From: Vulgatibacter incomptus_A
GTDB taxonomy: Bacteria > Myxococcota > Myxococcia > Myxococcales > Vulgatibacteraceae
Direction: 5' to 3'
Assembly (NCBI GenBank): GCA_040391605.1
Contig: JBEBXK010000003.1
Location: 1-64,000, forward strand
DNA length: 64,000 bases
This document shows, piece by piece, positions 7,596 to 16,440 of the stretch; within the stretch, counting starts at the first letter, position 1; each line of letters begins with the position of its first letter. Both the position numbers and the translations under genes were made by a program. The notes below the pieces were generated by a model, which worked only from the letters and a program-made list of their open reading frames with translations, did not search any database and had not been told where the DNA came from.

Positions 7596-8726
7596 TCAGC
7601 CGACGAAGCGTCGGGGCACGCGGGCGCCGATGCCGCAGAAGATCTCGTAGGGGATCGTCCTGCAGCGTTCGGCGAGCTCTTCGGCCCGGATCTCGTCATC
7701 ACCCTGCGCACCGATGAGTACCGCCTCGTCGCCGACCGCCACCCCAGGGACATCGGTGACGTCCACCATGATCTGATCCATGGTCACGACCCCCGCGATA
7801 GGCACCCTGCGGCCCCGCACCAGGACCTCTCCGCTGTTGCTGAGGAGACGGTCGTAGCCATCGGCGTAGCCCACCGGCAGCGAGGCGATCAGCGACGGAC
7901 GCCGTGCCACCCAGCTCGAACCGTAAGAGATCGGCGATCCCGTGGGCAGCTCCTTCACGTGGGTGATCGAGGTGGTCCAGCGCAGGGCCGGGCGGAGATC
8001 GATCGCCGATCGAAACGAGGGGGCTGGAGGGCAGCCGTAGAGCAGGATCCCCGGCCGGATCAGCGTCCCCCGGGAGTCGGGGCGGGCGAGGAGGCCGGCG
8101 CTGTTGGCGGCGTGGATCCAGCGAGGCGCGCAGCCTCGGGCACGCATCGAGGCCACCGCGGCGTCGAAGGTCGTGAGCTGGATGTCGGTGAGGGGGTGGT
8201 CCTCCCGATCGGCCGTCGCGAGGTGGGTGGCGACGCCCTCGAGCCGGACCCCGGCGGAGCGGGCGGCGTCCAGGAAGGCGGAGAGATCGTGGGGTTGGAT
8301 GCCGATCCGCCCCATACCGGTGTCGATCTTGAGGTGGGCCACCGCAGGCAGCCCCGCCTCCCTCGCCGCCGCCGCCAGTCCCTCGAGCTGCTCCTGACGG
8401 AAGATCATCGGGACCAGCCGATGGGCCACCATCAGATCATAGCGTTCGGCGTAAGCCCCATCGACGACGAGGATCGCGGCCTCGATCCCGGCGTCGCGCA
8501 GCTCCAACCCCTCCTCGATCAGCCCGACGCCGAGGAAGGCGACCCCCTCTCGGACCAGGACCTCCGCGCAGCCCACCGCGCCATGGCCATAGGCGTCGGC
8601 CTTCACCATCGCGAGGATCTCCGCCTCGCCGGCGAGGGCCCGAATCGACCGGAGGTTGTGGGCGATCGCCGCGCGGTCGATGGTGGCCTGGGTGGGGCGG
8701 ATGGATCGCTGGAGGCACGGAGGCAT
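7596..8726 (-). CDS. alr: Alanine racemase
   Basis: A 376-residue pyridoxal-phosphate enzyme that makes D-alanine for peptidoglycan. The cofactor lysine is K42 in MVKADAYGHG and the second catalytic base is Y268 in SYGSSW. R139 in GMGRIG and the C-terminal MDQIMVD are also family hallmarks. I chose the ATG at 8726; a TTG at 8765 would add 13 residues not expected in the family. It is upstream of mlaE by 48 bases on the same strand, so it may head the mla operon. It diverges from the zinc-ribbon gene at 8850. Confidence 0.95.
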   Translation of the reverse strand: MPPCLQRSIRPTQATIDRAAIAHNLRSIRALAGEAEILAMVKADAYGHGAVGCAEVLVREGVAFLGVGLIEEGLELRDAGIEAAILVVDGAYAERYDLMVAHRLVPMIFRQEQLEGLAAAAREAGLPAVAHLKIDTGMGRIGIQPHDLSAFLDAARSAGVRLEGVATHLATADREDHPLTDIQLTTFDAAVASMRARGCAPRWIHAANSAGLLARPDSRGTLIRPGILLYGCPPAPSFRSAIDLRPALRWTTSITHVKELPTGSPISYGSSWVARRPSLIASLPVGYADGYDRLLSNSGEVLVRGRRVPIAGVVTMDQIMVDVTDVPGVAVGDEAVLIGAQGDDEIRAEELAERCRTIPYEIFCGIGARVPRRFVG

Positions 8727-8849
8727 GAGAGCTTCGGGGTACTCCGCTCTCCGCGCTTCCGTCAAGGAAGCGGGCTTCGCTGGCGTCGCGATTGTGCCGG
8801 GCGCCGCGATCCCTTATGGTGCGCGCCCTTTCTCGAAGTGGAGCGTGGA

Positions 8850-9461
8850 GTGAACGGACATCGAGTGGGCGGCGAGGTCGACGCGTATTGCACCAAGTGC
8901 AAGATGCTGTTGGGCCATACCATCGTCGCCATGGTGGAGACTAAGATCGCGCGCGTGCGCTGCAACACGTGCATGGGCGAGCATGCCTATCGGGCTTCGG
9001 TCCCCGGCACGAAGAGGGCCGCGAAGACCGACGCTGCCGCCAAGAAGCCGCGGGCGACAGCCACGAGGGCGAAGAAGCCGGAGGCCCTTCCGTTCGAGAC
9101 CCTCTTCGAAGGCCGCGATCTCTCCGCCGCCCGTCGATACTCGCCGAAGGAGCGCTTCGCCGAAGACGAGGTGATCGAGCATCCGACCTTCGGCCTCGGG
9201 CTGGTGCAGGCGGTGCGCGAGGACAAGATCGACGCCGTCTTCAAGCAGGGGCCCAAGACCCTCATCCACAAGCTGGGCGAGCCGGTCGCCTTCAGCAAAT
9301 CACCCCGCAGCGCGGCAGGTCCCAGCACCGCGGCGGCCGATAAGCCGCCTCCCGGCCAGCCTGCCGGCCTCCACGTGGTGCACTCGCATCCGCCCACGGA
9401 GCTCCCCGTCAAGGAGGTCGCGGAGGAAGAGGAGGAGGATCGGCCCACGGCAGAGGCCTGA
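8850..9461 (+). CDS. Zinc-ribbon protein of unknown function
   Basis: A 203-residue soluble protein. Two cysteine pairs, CTKC (14-17) and CNTC (38-41), form a likely zinc ribbon. A lysine/alanine-rich linker follows, then a conserved-looking block EVIEHPTFGLGLVQAV with DAVFKQGPKTLIHK, reminiscent of a small SH3-like barrel. The C-terminus is Pro/Glu-rich. A GGAG six bases before the GTG at 8850 decides the start. I do not recognise a function; nucleic-acid binding is a guess from the ribbon and basic linker. The stop codon overlaps the first of the tandem family B repeats. Confidence 0.8.
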   Translation: MNGHRVGGEVDAYCTKCKMLLGHTIVAMVETKIARVRCNTCMGEHAYRASVPGTKRAAKTDAAAKKPRATATRAKKPEALPFETLFEGRDLSAARRYSPKERFAEDEVIEHPTFGLGLVQAVREDKIDAVFKQGPKTLIHKLGEPVAFSKSPRSAAGPSTAAADKPPPGQPAGLHVVHSHPPTELPVKEVAEEEEEDRPTAEA

Positions 9462-9791
9462 GAGCCGAAGGCGAGCGAACGTCAGAAGGAGCCGTAGCGC
9501 GCAGCGCGCGTGAAAAAACCGCCCCCGCCTCGCGCAAGGGCGGCTTTTTCACAGGCTCTGAGAGCCGAAGGCGAGCGAACGTCAGAAGGAGCCGTAGCGC
9601 GCAGCGCGCGTGAAAAAACCGCCCCCGCCTCGCGCAAGGGCGGCTTTTTCACAGGCTCTGAGAGCCGAAGGCGAGCGAACGTCAGAAGGAGCCGCAGCGC
9701 GCAGCGCGCGTGAAAAAACCGCCCCGCCTTGCGCAAGGGCGGCTTTTTCACAGGCTCTGAGAGCCGAAGGCGAGCCAACGCTAGAAAGCGT
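9461..9791 (+). repeat. Three tandem 100-bp family B hairpin repeats plus a partial fourth
   Basis: Copies start at 9461, 9561 and 9661, with a truncated fourth at 9760. Copies 1 and 2 are identical over 100 bp; copy 3 has two substitutions and one deletion. Each holds AGAGCCGAAGGCGAGCGAAC, then GCGCGCAGCGCG, then a hairpin with arms GTGAAAAAACCGCCC and GGGCGGCTTTTTCAC (14 of 15 pairs) around a 13-base loop. The A run before and T run after the GC stem make each hairpin a good bidirectional terminator between the convergent genes at 8850 and 9833. It fills most of the 371-base gap. Confidence 0.9.
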
Positions 9792-9832
9792 CGATTCCTC
9801 TTTCTGCGGGAGGGAGCGACTCCTCCCACGAA

Positions 9833-10951
9833 TCAGCGACCGAGCACCTCCTCGTAGAGGCGCTCGAAGCCGCTGGCCATGGTCCCGATGGCGAGTTCGC
9901 GCTCCACGTAGCGTCGGGCGGACTCCCCCAGGGTCCGCCGCCCGGCGGGATCGGGTAGGAGCCTGGCCACGGCCTCCGCGATCCGCGCCGGCGAACGCGG
10001 CGGAACCAGCAGCCCACGCCGCCGCCCGTCGATGAGCTCCGGGGTTCCGCCCACCGAGGTGGCGATCACGGCGAGGCCCGCGGCCATCCCCTCGATCACG
10101 GAGTTGGAGAGTCCCTCGGCGTAGCTCGAGGAGATCAGGATCCGGCTGCTCGCCAGGATCGCTGGGACGTCGGCGCGATGGCCCAGGAGGTGGATCCTGT
10201 CGGCGACCCCCAGGCGCCTGGCGCAGCGGAGGATGGAGGTGCGGCGCTCGCCCTCCCCTACCAGGACGAGGTGGAGCCTGGGGAAGCGCGGCGCCAGGTG
10301 GGCCACCGCAGCCACCACGTCCTCCTGTCCCTTGATGGGATGGAGGTTCGCCACCACCGTCACCACTTCAGCGCCGTCGGGAACGGGCAGGGCCGATCGC
10401 AGCGGCTCCCGCGAGCGGCGGTCGAAGCGCTCCAGATCGATCCCGTTGCGGACCACGGCGATCTTTCGAGGGTCGATCGCCTCCTCGGCTTCTAGCTGCC
10501 TCGCGATGGCGTCGGCGTTCACCTGGACCTTGTCCGCGAGGCGGGTGATCCAGCCCAGGGCCATGCGCCGGCGGGGGCCGTGCCAATGGGCGAGATCGAG
10601 GCGGCTGACGATCACCTTGGCGCCGGCGAGGCGCGCGGCGGGGACGGCCAGGAGGTTGGTGTAGAAGTCCTGGGCGTGGACGAGCTGCACCCGCTCCCGG
10701 CGCATCCAGGCGGCGAGGCGGGCGATGGTTTGCAAGGTCTTGGCGTGGGCGAGGCTGGGTCCCAGCCGGAACTCCCGCGGCTCGAGGCCTTGATCGCGCA
10801 GGGCGGGGAGCTGCGGGCCCTTGGATTCCAGCGCGGCGACCAGCGAGCGAAAGCGGCGCGCGTCGGTGGTGCGGACCCGCTCCACGAACTGCCCCTCGGC
10901 CCCGCCGACGCCGAGGATATTCACCATGTGGAGGATCGTCCGGGGACTCAT
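9833..10951 (-). CDS. Glycosyltransferase family 4 (GT-B)
   Basis: A 372-residue GT-B glycosyltransferase. The N-terminal domain starts TILHMVNILGVGGAEGQFVERV. The nucleotide-sugar-binding half holds VVANLHPIKGQEDVV, LVLVGEGERR and the E-x7-E motif in SYAEGLSNSVIEGMAAG. It probably adds a sugar to a surface polysaccharide or lipopolysaccharide precursor on the cytoplasmic side; donor and acceptor cannot be told. I used the ATG at 10951 since the upstream in-frame extension has no family similarity. It lies 46 bases downstream of the O-antigen ligase-like gene on the same strand. Confidence 0.92.
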   Translation of the reverse strand: MSPRTILHMVNILGVGGAEGQFVERVRTTDARRFRSLVAALESKGPQLPALRDQGLEPREFRLGPSLAHAKTLQTIARLAAWMRRERVQLVHAQDFYTNLLAVPAARLAGAKVIVSRLDLAHWHGPRRRMALGWITRLADKVQVNADAIARQLEAEEAIDPRKIAVVRNGIDLERFDRRSREPLRSALPVPDGAEVVTVVANLHPIKGQEDVVAAVAHLAPRFPRLHLVLVGEGERRTSILRCARRLGVADRIHLLGHRADVPAILASSRILISSSYAEGLSNSVIEGMAAGLAVIATSVGGTPELIDGRRRGLLVPPRSPARIAEAVARLLPDPAGRRTLGESARRYVERELAIGTMASGFERLYEEVLGR

Positions 10952-10997
10952 CGGGGCCTCGAGCCGTGGCGGATCACGATCAGGGTCAAGTGCGAGA

Positions 10998-12317
10998 TCA
11001 GCGGCGCAAGGGGATGATGGGATCCCCGGCCGCCGCTGGCAGCGCTGGCCCCTCCACCCGAATCGGCTGGAGCCGCTCGCGACGCGAGCTGGCGGCGATC
11101 CGCTCACAGGCCGTCGCCATCCCCAGCAGCAGGAAGAGGAAGAAGCTCAGCGCGAAGCCGGCGAACATCTGGCAGACGAGGTAGCCGGCGCCCGCCGCGA
11201 GGATCCCTCGGGCCTCCAGGCGCACGGGCGAGTCCCGCCTCGTGGCGAGCCAGGCGCCCCGCAGGCAGGCGGCGAGGAGGGCGAGGAAGCCCAGCAGGGT
11301 CGGGATCCCGAGCTCCGCCGCCACCTCGAGGAAGAGGTTGTGGGCCACATAAGGGTGGCGGCCGGCGTCGTCCGGCGCGTAGGTCGCCCAGGCCGAGGTG
11401 AAGGCCGCGGCGCCTATGCCGGTGAGCGGACGCCGGGCGAGGATGTTGCCCGCGGTGCGCCACGCGTCGATGCGCCCCTGAGCGGAGAGATCCTCCTCAT
11501 AGGTGGCGATGGTCTCGGTGCGGGACCAGAACCGCGACGGCGCCAGGGAGAGGAGCGCGAGGACCACCGCCCCCACCACCATCACCGAGCGGGTTCGATT
11601 GCCCCTGCCGGCGAGGATGAAGATCAGCAGCCCCACCCCGAGGCCGAGCACCGCGCCGCGGCTGTAGGTGACGATCACGGCCCAGAGCTGGAGGCCGATG
11701 AGGGCGCCGACCACCGCCTTGGCCAGGGAGCTCCGCAGCCTGCCCCATAGGGAGAGGAGGAGCATCCCGGAGATCACCAAGGCCATTGCGAGGCGGTTGG
11801 GATCGAAGAAGGTGCCTACCCAGCGGGCCCGATATCCCTCGAGGAGATCGAAGCCGCTCAGCGAGTTGGAGACGGCGTAGTAGGCCGGGACGGAGCCTGT
11901 CAGCGCGATGGCCCAGGCGACCTTCCGCAGCCGCGCGGGGGTGTCGAGGAGGCTCGCGGCGGAGAGGTAGACCAGGCCCATTTTCAGGGTCTCGGTGGCG
12001 GCCCAGCGGCTCGCCGCCGGATCGAGGCTCCACAGCAGGGAGAGCCAGGCGGCGGAGACGAAGGCGAGGAGGCCCAGCCCCCGCCAGCCGCCCGCCGTGG
12101 GCAGCGCGCCTCCCAGCAGCCAGCGGGAGGCGAGGCCCATCGCCATCAGCCCCGCGGTGAGGACGCCGACCCGCAGCGGCTCGAGGATCGGGAAGATGTA
12201 CTGGGGGAGCGCGTAGATCGTGAAGGCGAAGACGCCGACGCCGAGGACGCCGAGCTTCGCGGCGACGGAGGTGGAGCGGCTCGCGAAGGGATTGAGGATC
12301 GCATCGGCCTGCGCCAT
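10998..12317 (-). CDS. O-antigen ligase/polymerase family membrane protein
   Basis: A 439-residue protein with about ten to twelve hydrophobic segments. The Wzy_C/RfaL-type core is seen as VIVTYSRGAVLGLGVGLL, followed by a large periplasmic loop with RPLTGIGAAAF and HPYVAHNLFLEVAAELG. Such proteins join O-antigen to lipid A-core or polymerise glycan repeats in the periplasm; which of the two applies cannot be decided here. It pairs with the downstream glycosyltransferase as a small surface-glycan operon. Confidence 0.9.
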   Translation of the reverse strand: MAQADAILNPFASRSTSVAAKLGVLGVGVFAFTIYALPQYIFPILEPLRVGVLTAGLMAMGLASRWLLGGALPTAGGWRGLGLLAFVSAAWLSLLWSLDPAASRWAATETLKMGLVYLSAASLLDTPARLRKVAWAIALTGSVPAYYAVSNSLSGFDLLEGYRARWVGTFFDPNRLAMALVISGMLLLSLWGRLRSSLAKAVVGALIGLQLWAVIVTYSRGAVLGLGVGLLIFILAGRGNRTRSVMVVGAVVLALLSLAPSRFWSRTETIATYEEDLSAQGRIDAWRTAGNILARRPLTGIGAAAFTSAWATYAPDDAGRHPYVAHNLFLEVAAELGIPTLLGFLALLAACLRGAWLATRRDSPVRLEARGILAAGAGYLVCQMFAGFALSFFLFLLLGMATACERIAASSRRERLQPIRVEGPALPAAAGDPIIPLRR

Positions 12318-12980
12318 CTCTTTGCCTTTCGCAGTCGAGACGCCATGAAAAATGGCGGCTCGCGCGCCCCCCTCCCGAGCGCGCGAGCGCCTGCCCCCCG
12401 CCTGGCCTCGCCGCTTGGAGGCGCGACTGCCGAGAGGCTTCGCTGACGGGAGGCGCCGCGGCGACCCCCGCCCTTCACTTTGAGCCTGCCTTGCGTCCGC
12501 CGTGCCGACGCCCGCGGCAGCCGTAGATGAGCTCGTGCAGGACGCGAGAGGGCTCGCCGTCCGTTGGAGGGCAGACCCCGCTCCGACGGGAAGCGCGCGG
12601 GGAATGGCTCACGCCGCTCCTCCCTGTGGGCGGAACGCTCCACCGGAGTTTGGGGGCGTCGTCCCGCCTCATCGAGGGCGCGCCACGAGGCCGGGCCGGC
12701 TCCCTCGGGGGGAAGCGCGTTGCGCTGTCGCGGAGGGGGATTTCTACCTCCCGACGCTTGCCAGGCTGCCCGGGCCGAGGGCGTGGCGAGCGGCGCGTTG
12801 CGCTGTGGCGTAAGAGGAGGCTCCTCCGACGCTCGCCCGGCCGCCCAGCGAGCCGAGGCGCGACGACGGCTCGGGGGGGGAAGAGGCCGCCCCCCGATCG
12901 GGTTGGATGGGCCGCCCAAAGCGACTCCCCCAACCACTCGACCTCCCCCTTGGGGAGCTGTCGGGTAGGAGGCATCCCCC
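12318..12980. other. 663-base intergenic region without a supported gene
   Basis: This gap between the divergent O-antigen ligase-like gene and the DUF4091 gene contains open frames on both strands, but they are arginine/proline-rich, lack family similarity and mirror the DNA repeats beneath them. It must hold promoters for both flanking genes; I cannot place them with confidence. A repeat pair is listed separately at 12715-12845. TAGGAGG at 12966-12972 is the ribosome-binding site of the next gene. Confidence 0.6.
12715..12845. repeat. Family C hairpin repeat pair
   Basis: Two related units, 12715-12770 and 12793-12845, share GCGCGTTGCGCTGT at the left and a GACGCT(T/C)GCC block at the right. 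Between them each has a small hairpin of different sequence: GGAGG/CCTCC with a longer loop in the first unit, and a tight GGAGG/CCTCC in the second. The spacing between unit starts is 78 bases. Confidence 0.55.
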
Positions 12981-14855
12981 GTGTCGTTTCGAACTCCCCT
13001 GGTGACTGCCGCCACCACCGCCCTCCTCGGGCTCCTCGCCGGCCCGGCCACCGCGTCGGCGGCAGCGGTCACCGCGACCCACACCCTGGTGAAGCTCAGG
13101 CCCAACGATGCTCCCCCTGCCGAGGCCAAGGCGCGCATCGGCGCCGCTGCCAACGAGATGGAGGGCTTCCAGGCCGTCGTCGCCGGTGGCAGCTCCGGTC
13201 TCAGCGGCGTCAGCGCCACGATCTCCGACCTCCGCGGCCCCTCGACCATCTCCTCTTCCAACATCGTCCTCTACCGCGCGGGCTACATGCACGTGCGGAC
13301 CCTCTCGGACGACAACGGCATGGGTGGGGCGATCCCCGATCCGCTGATCCCCGACGTCGATCCCTTCGTCGGCGAGAAGCGCAACGCCTTCCCCTTCGAT
13401 GTACCCGCAGGAGAGATCCGCACCATCTGGGTCGACGTCCACGTGCCGCGGGGGACCAAGGCCGGCTCGTACAAGGGCTCGCTGGAGGTGACAGGCGACG
13501 GGAGCTTCCACGAGTCCCTGCCCATCGAGCTGGAGGTCTTCCCCTTCGAGCTCCCCTCGACGCCCAGCTACGACACCTCCTTCGGCCTCACCTGGAACGG
13601 CACCTGCCAGGGTCACCACGGCGAGGCCTGGTGCAGCGGCGACGAGGCGGAGTTCGATCGCCTCCGCCAGCTCTACGGCGTCGCGGGCCTCGACAACCGC
13701 ATCTCCTTCTCGGCGGTGGCTGGCGCGCCTGTCCCCGGCAGCGGCGGCGCCGTCGATTTCTCCCGCTACGATCGGGCGTACGGCCCGCTCCTCGACGGCA
13801 GCGCACCGACCCGGCTCTCCGGCGCGGCGCTCACCTCCGTGGAGGTCTGGCAGCGCGATCCCCAGTCCGAGGACTACGCGGCCTGGGCCCGCCACTTCAA
13901 GGAGAAGGGCTGGTTCAACAAGCTCTTCGACTACACCTGCGACGAGCCGCCCCTGACCTGTGCCTGGAGCGACATCGGGCCACGGCAGGCCCGGGTCCAC
14001 GGCGGCGATCCCAAGCTGCGATCGCTGGTGACCACGACCGTGGCGCATCTGAAGAGCCACGGCCTCTACGAGTCCACCGACATCATCGTCCCGGTGGTGA
14101 ACTTCGTGGAGGGGAAGAACGGCGAGTACGCCGGCGATCAGTCCGCCGACTATCGCAAGGCGAGGGCGGAGGGGAAGACCGTGTGGATCTACTCCTCGTG
14201 CATGAGCCACGGCTGCGGCAACACGGTGAGCGGCGAGTACGGCGGCGATCCGGATCTTGCGGGCTGGCCCAGCCTGGTCATCGACCACACGGCCCTGCGC
14301 AACCGCGCGATGCCCTGGGTCGCCTTCAACTACGGCTTCACCGGCGAGCTCTACTGGGACTCGGCCTACGCCTTCGTGACCAAGGGCGATCCCTGGGTCG
14401 ATCAATACGACTTCACCGGCAACGGCGACGGCACCCTCCTCTACCCCGGTCGCCCCGACAAGATCGGCGGCAGCACCCACATCCCGGTGGAGTCGATTCG
14501 GATGAAGCAGATCCGCGACGGCATAGAGGACTACGAGTACCTGGCCATCCTGGACGCCTTCGACAGCAAGGCGGCCAAGGCCGCGGCGAAGGATCTCTTT
14601 CCCCACGCATGGAGCGCCGGCGACATCACGCCGGAGCAGCTCCTCCAGGCCCGCTCCGCCATCGCGCAGAAGATCGCCGGCCACATGAAGAAGTCGGGGG
14701 GGAACATCCCCTCCTCCGATCTTCGGGACCCCTCCCGGGGCAGCTCCGGCGGCTCCGACGCTTCGGGTTGTTCGTCGTCTGCGGGGATCGCCGGCGCCGG
14801 CGCCCTCCTCGCCGCCGCCCCCTGGCTGGCGGCGCGTCGACGCCGACGGGATTGA
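12981..14855 (+). CDS. Secreted DUF4091-domain protein with MYXO-CTERM tail
   Basis: A 624-residue exported protein with a signal peptide (residues 1-30, ending near TASAAA). The middle is consistent with a glycan-active beta-sandwich plus barrel, and the DUF4091 signature IRDGIEDYEYLAIL lies near residue 512. The C-terminus is a serine/glycine linker, then a GCSSS cysteine motif, one hydrophobic helix and a final run of arginines: the MYXO-CTERM sorting signal, which in myxobacteria is processed by a myxosortase to leave a lipidated cell-surface protein. Start is GTG at 12981 with TAGGAGG in front. The substrate is unknown; glycoside hydrolase-like activity is an inference from the domain. 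Confidence 0.88.
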   Translation: MSFRTPLVTAATTALLGLLAGPATASAAAVTATHTLVKLRPNDAPPAEAKARIGAAANEMEGFQAVVAGGSSGLSGVSATISDLRGPSTISSSNIVLYRAGYMHVRTLSDDNGMGGAIPDPLIPDVDPFVGEKRNAFPFDVPAGEIRTIWVDVHVPRGTKAGSYKGSLEVTGDGSFHESLPIELEVFPFELPSTPSYDTSFGLTWNGTCQGHHGEAWCSGDEAEFDRLRQLYGVAGLDNRISFSAVAGAPVPGSGGAVDFSRYDRAYGPLLDGSAPTRLSGAALTSVEVWQRDPQSEDYAAWARHFKEKGWFNKLFDYTCDEPPLTCAWSDIGPRQARVHGGDPKLRSLVTTTVAHLKSHGLYESTDIIVPVVNFVEGKNGEYAGDQSADYRKARAEGKTVWIYSSCMSHGCGNTVSGEYGGDPDLAGWPSLVIDHTALRNRAMPWVAFNYGFTGELYWDSAYAFVTKGDPWVDQYDFTGNGDGTLLYPGRPDKIGGSTHIPVESIRMKQIRDGIEDYEYLAILDAFDSKAAKAAAKDLFPHAWSAGDITPEQLLQARSAIAQKIAGHMKKSGGNIPSSDLRDPSRGSSGGSDASGCSSSAGIAGAGALLAAAPWLAARRRRRD

Positions 14856-14867
14856 TCTCGAGGATCG

Positions 14868-14938
14868 GAGCCTGTGACAAGATCGCCCTCGCGCAGCGTG
14901 GGGGCGATCATCTCACGCGCACGATGCGTGCGAAGGAT
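14868..14938 (-). terminator. Family B hairpin between convergent genes
   Basis: Hairpin at 14874-14916 with arms GTGACAAGATCGCCC and GGGCGATCATCTCAC (12 of 15 pairs) around a TCGCGCAGCG loop. On the minus strand the flank CCTTCGCACGCATCGTGCGCG and the closing CACAGGCTC match the family B layout. It lies just after the stop of the M16 gene on the minus strand and after the DUF4091 gene on the plus strand, so it can serve both. Confidence 0.65.
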
Positions 14939-14940
14939 GG

Positions 14941-16431
14941 CTACTCGATCTCGTCGATCGACACGACCTGGACGTCGCCGCGGAGGCGGGCTGCGGCGAG
15001 TCCCTTCTCGATCGCCGCGCGATCGCCGACCAGGACCACGGCGAAGGGCCGGGCGAAGAACCAGCTCCGCGCCGCCTGATCGATGGCCTTGACGTCCGCG
15101 CCCACCAGCTTCGCGCGGTAGGTCTCGACCCAATCCTCCGGCAGATCGTAGAGGCTGCGCTCGGCGAAGGCCGACGCGATCTGATCGTTGGTCTCCAGCC
15201 GCAGCGGGTAGAGCCCCGAGAGGTAGCTCTTGGAGCGCTCGATCTCAGCGGGGTCGAAGCCGCCCTCCCGGGCCCGCTTCGCCTGCTCCAGCGCCACGCC
15301 GAGGAGCTCGCCCACCGTCTCGTTCTTGGTGAAGGATCGGAAGGTGTAGAAGCCCGCGCCCCGCAGCTGGGAGAGGCGGGTCCCCACCGAGTAGGAGAGG
15401 CCGCGGTTCACCCGGATCTCGTCCACCAGCCTGCTGGTGAAGCCGCCGCCGAAGGCGCCGTTCGCCACCACGGTGGGAAAGTACGCAGGATCGGTCCTCT
15501 GTCGGAAGGCGGCGGCGACGAAGCGGATCTGCACCTGGGTCGCCTTGGCCTTGTGGACGATCAGGATGCGGTTCCGGGCCAGCGCCGGCGGAGCGGGGAT
15601 CTCCACCCGAGGCGGCGCCACGGTGGACCAGGCGCCGAAGTGGCGCTTCGCCAGGGCCAGCACCTCCTTGGGATCCACGTCGCCCACCACGAAGAGGGTG
15701 GCCCGCGCCGGCGCGAACTGCCTGGCGTGGAAGCGGCGCACGTCCTCCAGGCGGAAGGCGCCCACCGTCTCCCGCCTGCCGTCGGCAGGGGCGGCGTAGG
15801 GATGATCGGCAGGGAGGAGCGCCCCCAGCATCGCCCGATCCGCCACCGTCCCCGGATCGTCCAGCGATTGGGCGAGGGAGGCGATCACCCGGCGCTGCTG
15901 TGCCCGGAACTCCTCCTTCGGAAACGAGGGGTGGAGGGCGACGTCCGCCACGATCTCCACCGCCAGATCCAGGTGCTCGCTGGTGACGCTGGAGGTGACA
16001 TAGCTGGCGTCCGCGCCGGCGCCCGTGTCCAGGTGGCCTCCGACGAACTCGATGGCGCCATCGATCGAATCGGCGTCCCGGCTGGTGGTACCCCGTCGCA
16101 GCAGGCCCGCGGTGAAGGAGGCGAGGCCGGCCTTGCCCGACGGATCGTCCGCGGCGCCGGTCTCGATCAGCAGCTCCACGCAGGCGAGGGGCAGCTCATG
16201 GCGGAGGGCGATCAGCACCCGCATGCCGTTGTCCAGGCGATGCTCCTCATGGGGCGGGAGTCGAACCGGGGCGGCGGAGGCGGCCAGGGCCTGGGAGGAG
16301 AGGAGGGTCATCGCGAGTGCCAGGAGGGTGGGGGTGGATGAGAGGAGGGGCCGGCGCCTGCAGCGGCCAGGGCCGCGGACGGGAGGGCCGGCGGACGGAG
16401 ATCGACGAAGCGGCTGCCACCGGCGGGACAT
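14941..16431 (-). CDS. M16 family peptidase-like subunit lacking the zinc motif
   Basis: A 496-residue exported M16 (pitrilysin/processing peptidase) homologue with an Arg-rich N-terminus and a signal-like segment ending near ALAASAA. Both M16 halves are recognisable (GLASFTAGLLRRGT; GGGFTSRLVDEIRVNRGLSYSVG), but where active members have HxxEH this protein has SFTAG. It should therefore be catalytically inactive and pair with the active subunit encoded just upstream. The ATG at 16431 follows TAGGAG, which includes the upstream stop codon, so the two are coupled. The paired arrangement mirrors active/inactive M16 heterodimers; location in the periplasm is inferred. Confidence 0.92.
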   Translation of the reverse strand: MSRRWQPLRRSPSAGPPVRGPGRCRRRPLLSSTPTLLALAMTLLSSQALAASAAPVRLPPHEEHRLDNGMRVLIALRHELPLACVELLIETGAADDPSGKAGLASFTAGLLRRGTTSRDADSIDGAIEFVGGHLDTGAGADASYVTSSVTSEHLDLAVEIVADVALHPSFPKEEFRAQQRRVIASLAQSLDDPGTVADRAMLGALLPADHPYAAPADGRRETVGAFRLEDVRRFHARQFAPARATLFVVGDVDPKEVLALAKRHFGAWSTVAPPRVEIPAPPALARNRILIVHKAKATQVQIRFVAAAFRQRTDPAYFPTVVANGAFGGGFTSRLVDEIRVNRGLSYSVGTRLSQLRGAGFYTFRSFTKNETVGELLGVALEQAKRAREGGFDPAEIERSKSYLSGLYPLRLETNDQIASAFAERSLYDLPEDWVETYRAKLVGADVKAIDQAARSWFFARPFAVVLVGDRAAIEKGLAAARLRGDVQVVSIDEIE

Positions 16432-16440
16432 GCCATTCTC

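Noticed and set aside
9461..9791. CRISPR-like array
   Set aside because: The whole 100-bp unit is repeated, with no variable spacers, and no cas genes are present.
12475..12975. Open frames on both strands in the 12.3-13.0 kb gap
   Set aside because: Arg/Pro/Ser-rich products with internal repeats that copy the underlying DNA repeats; no start signals or similarity.
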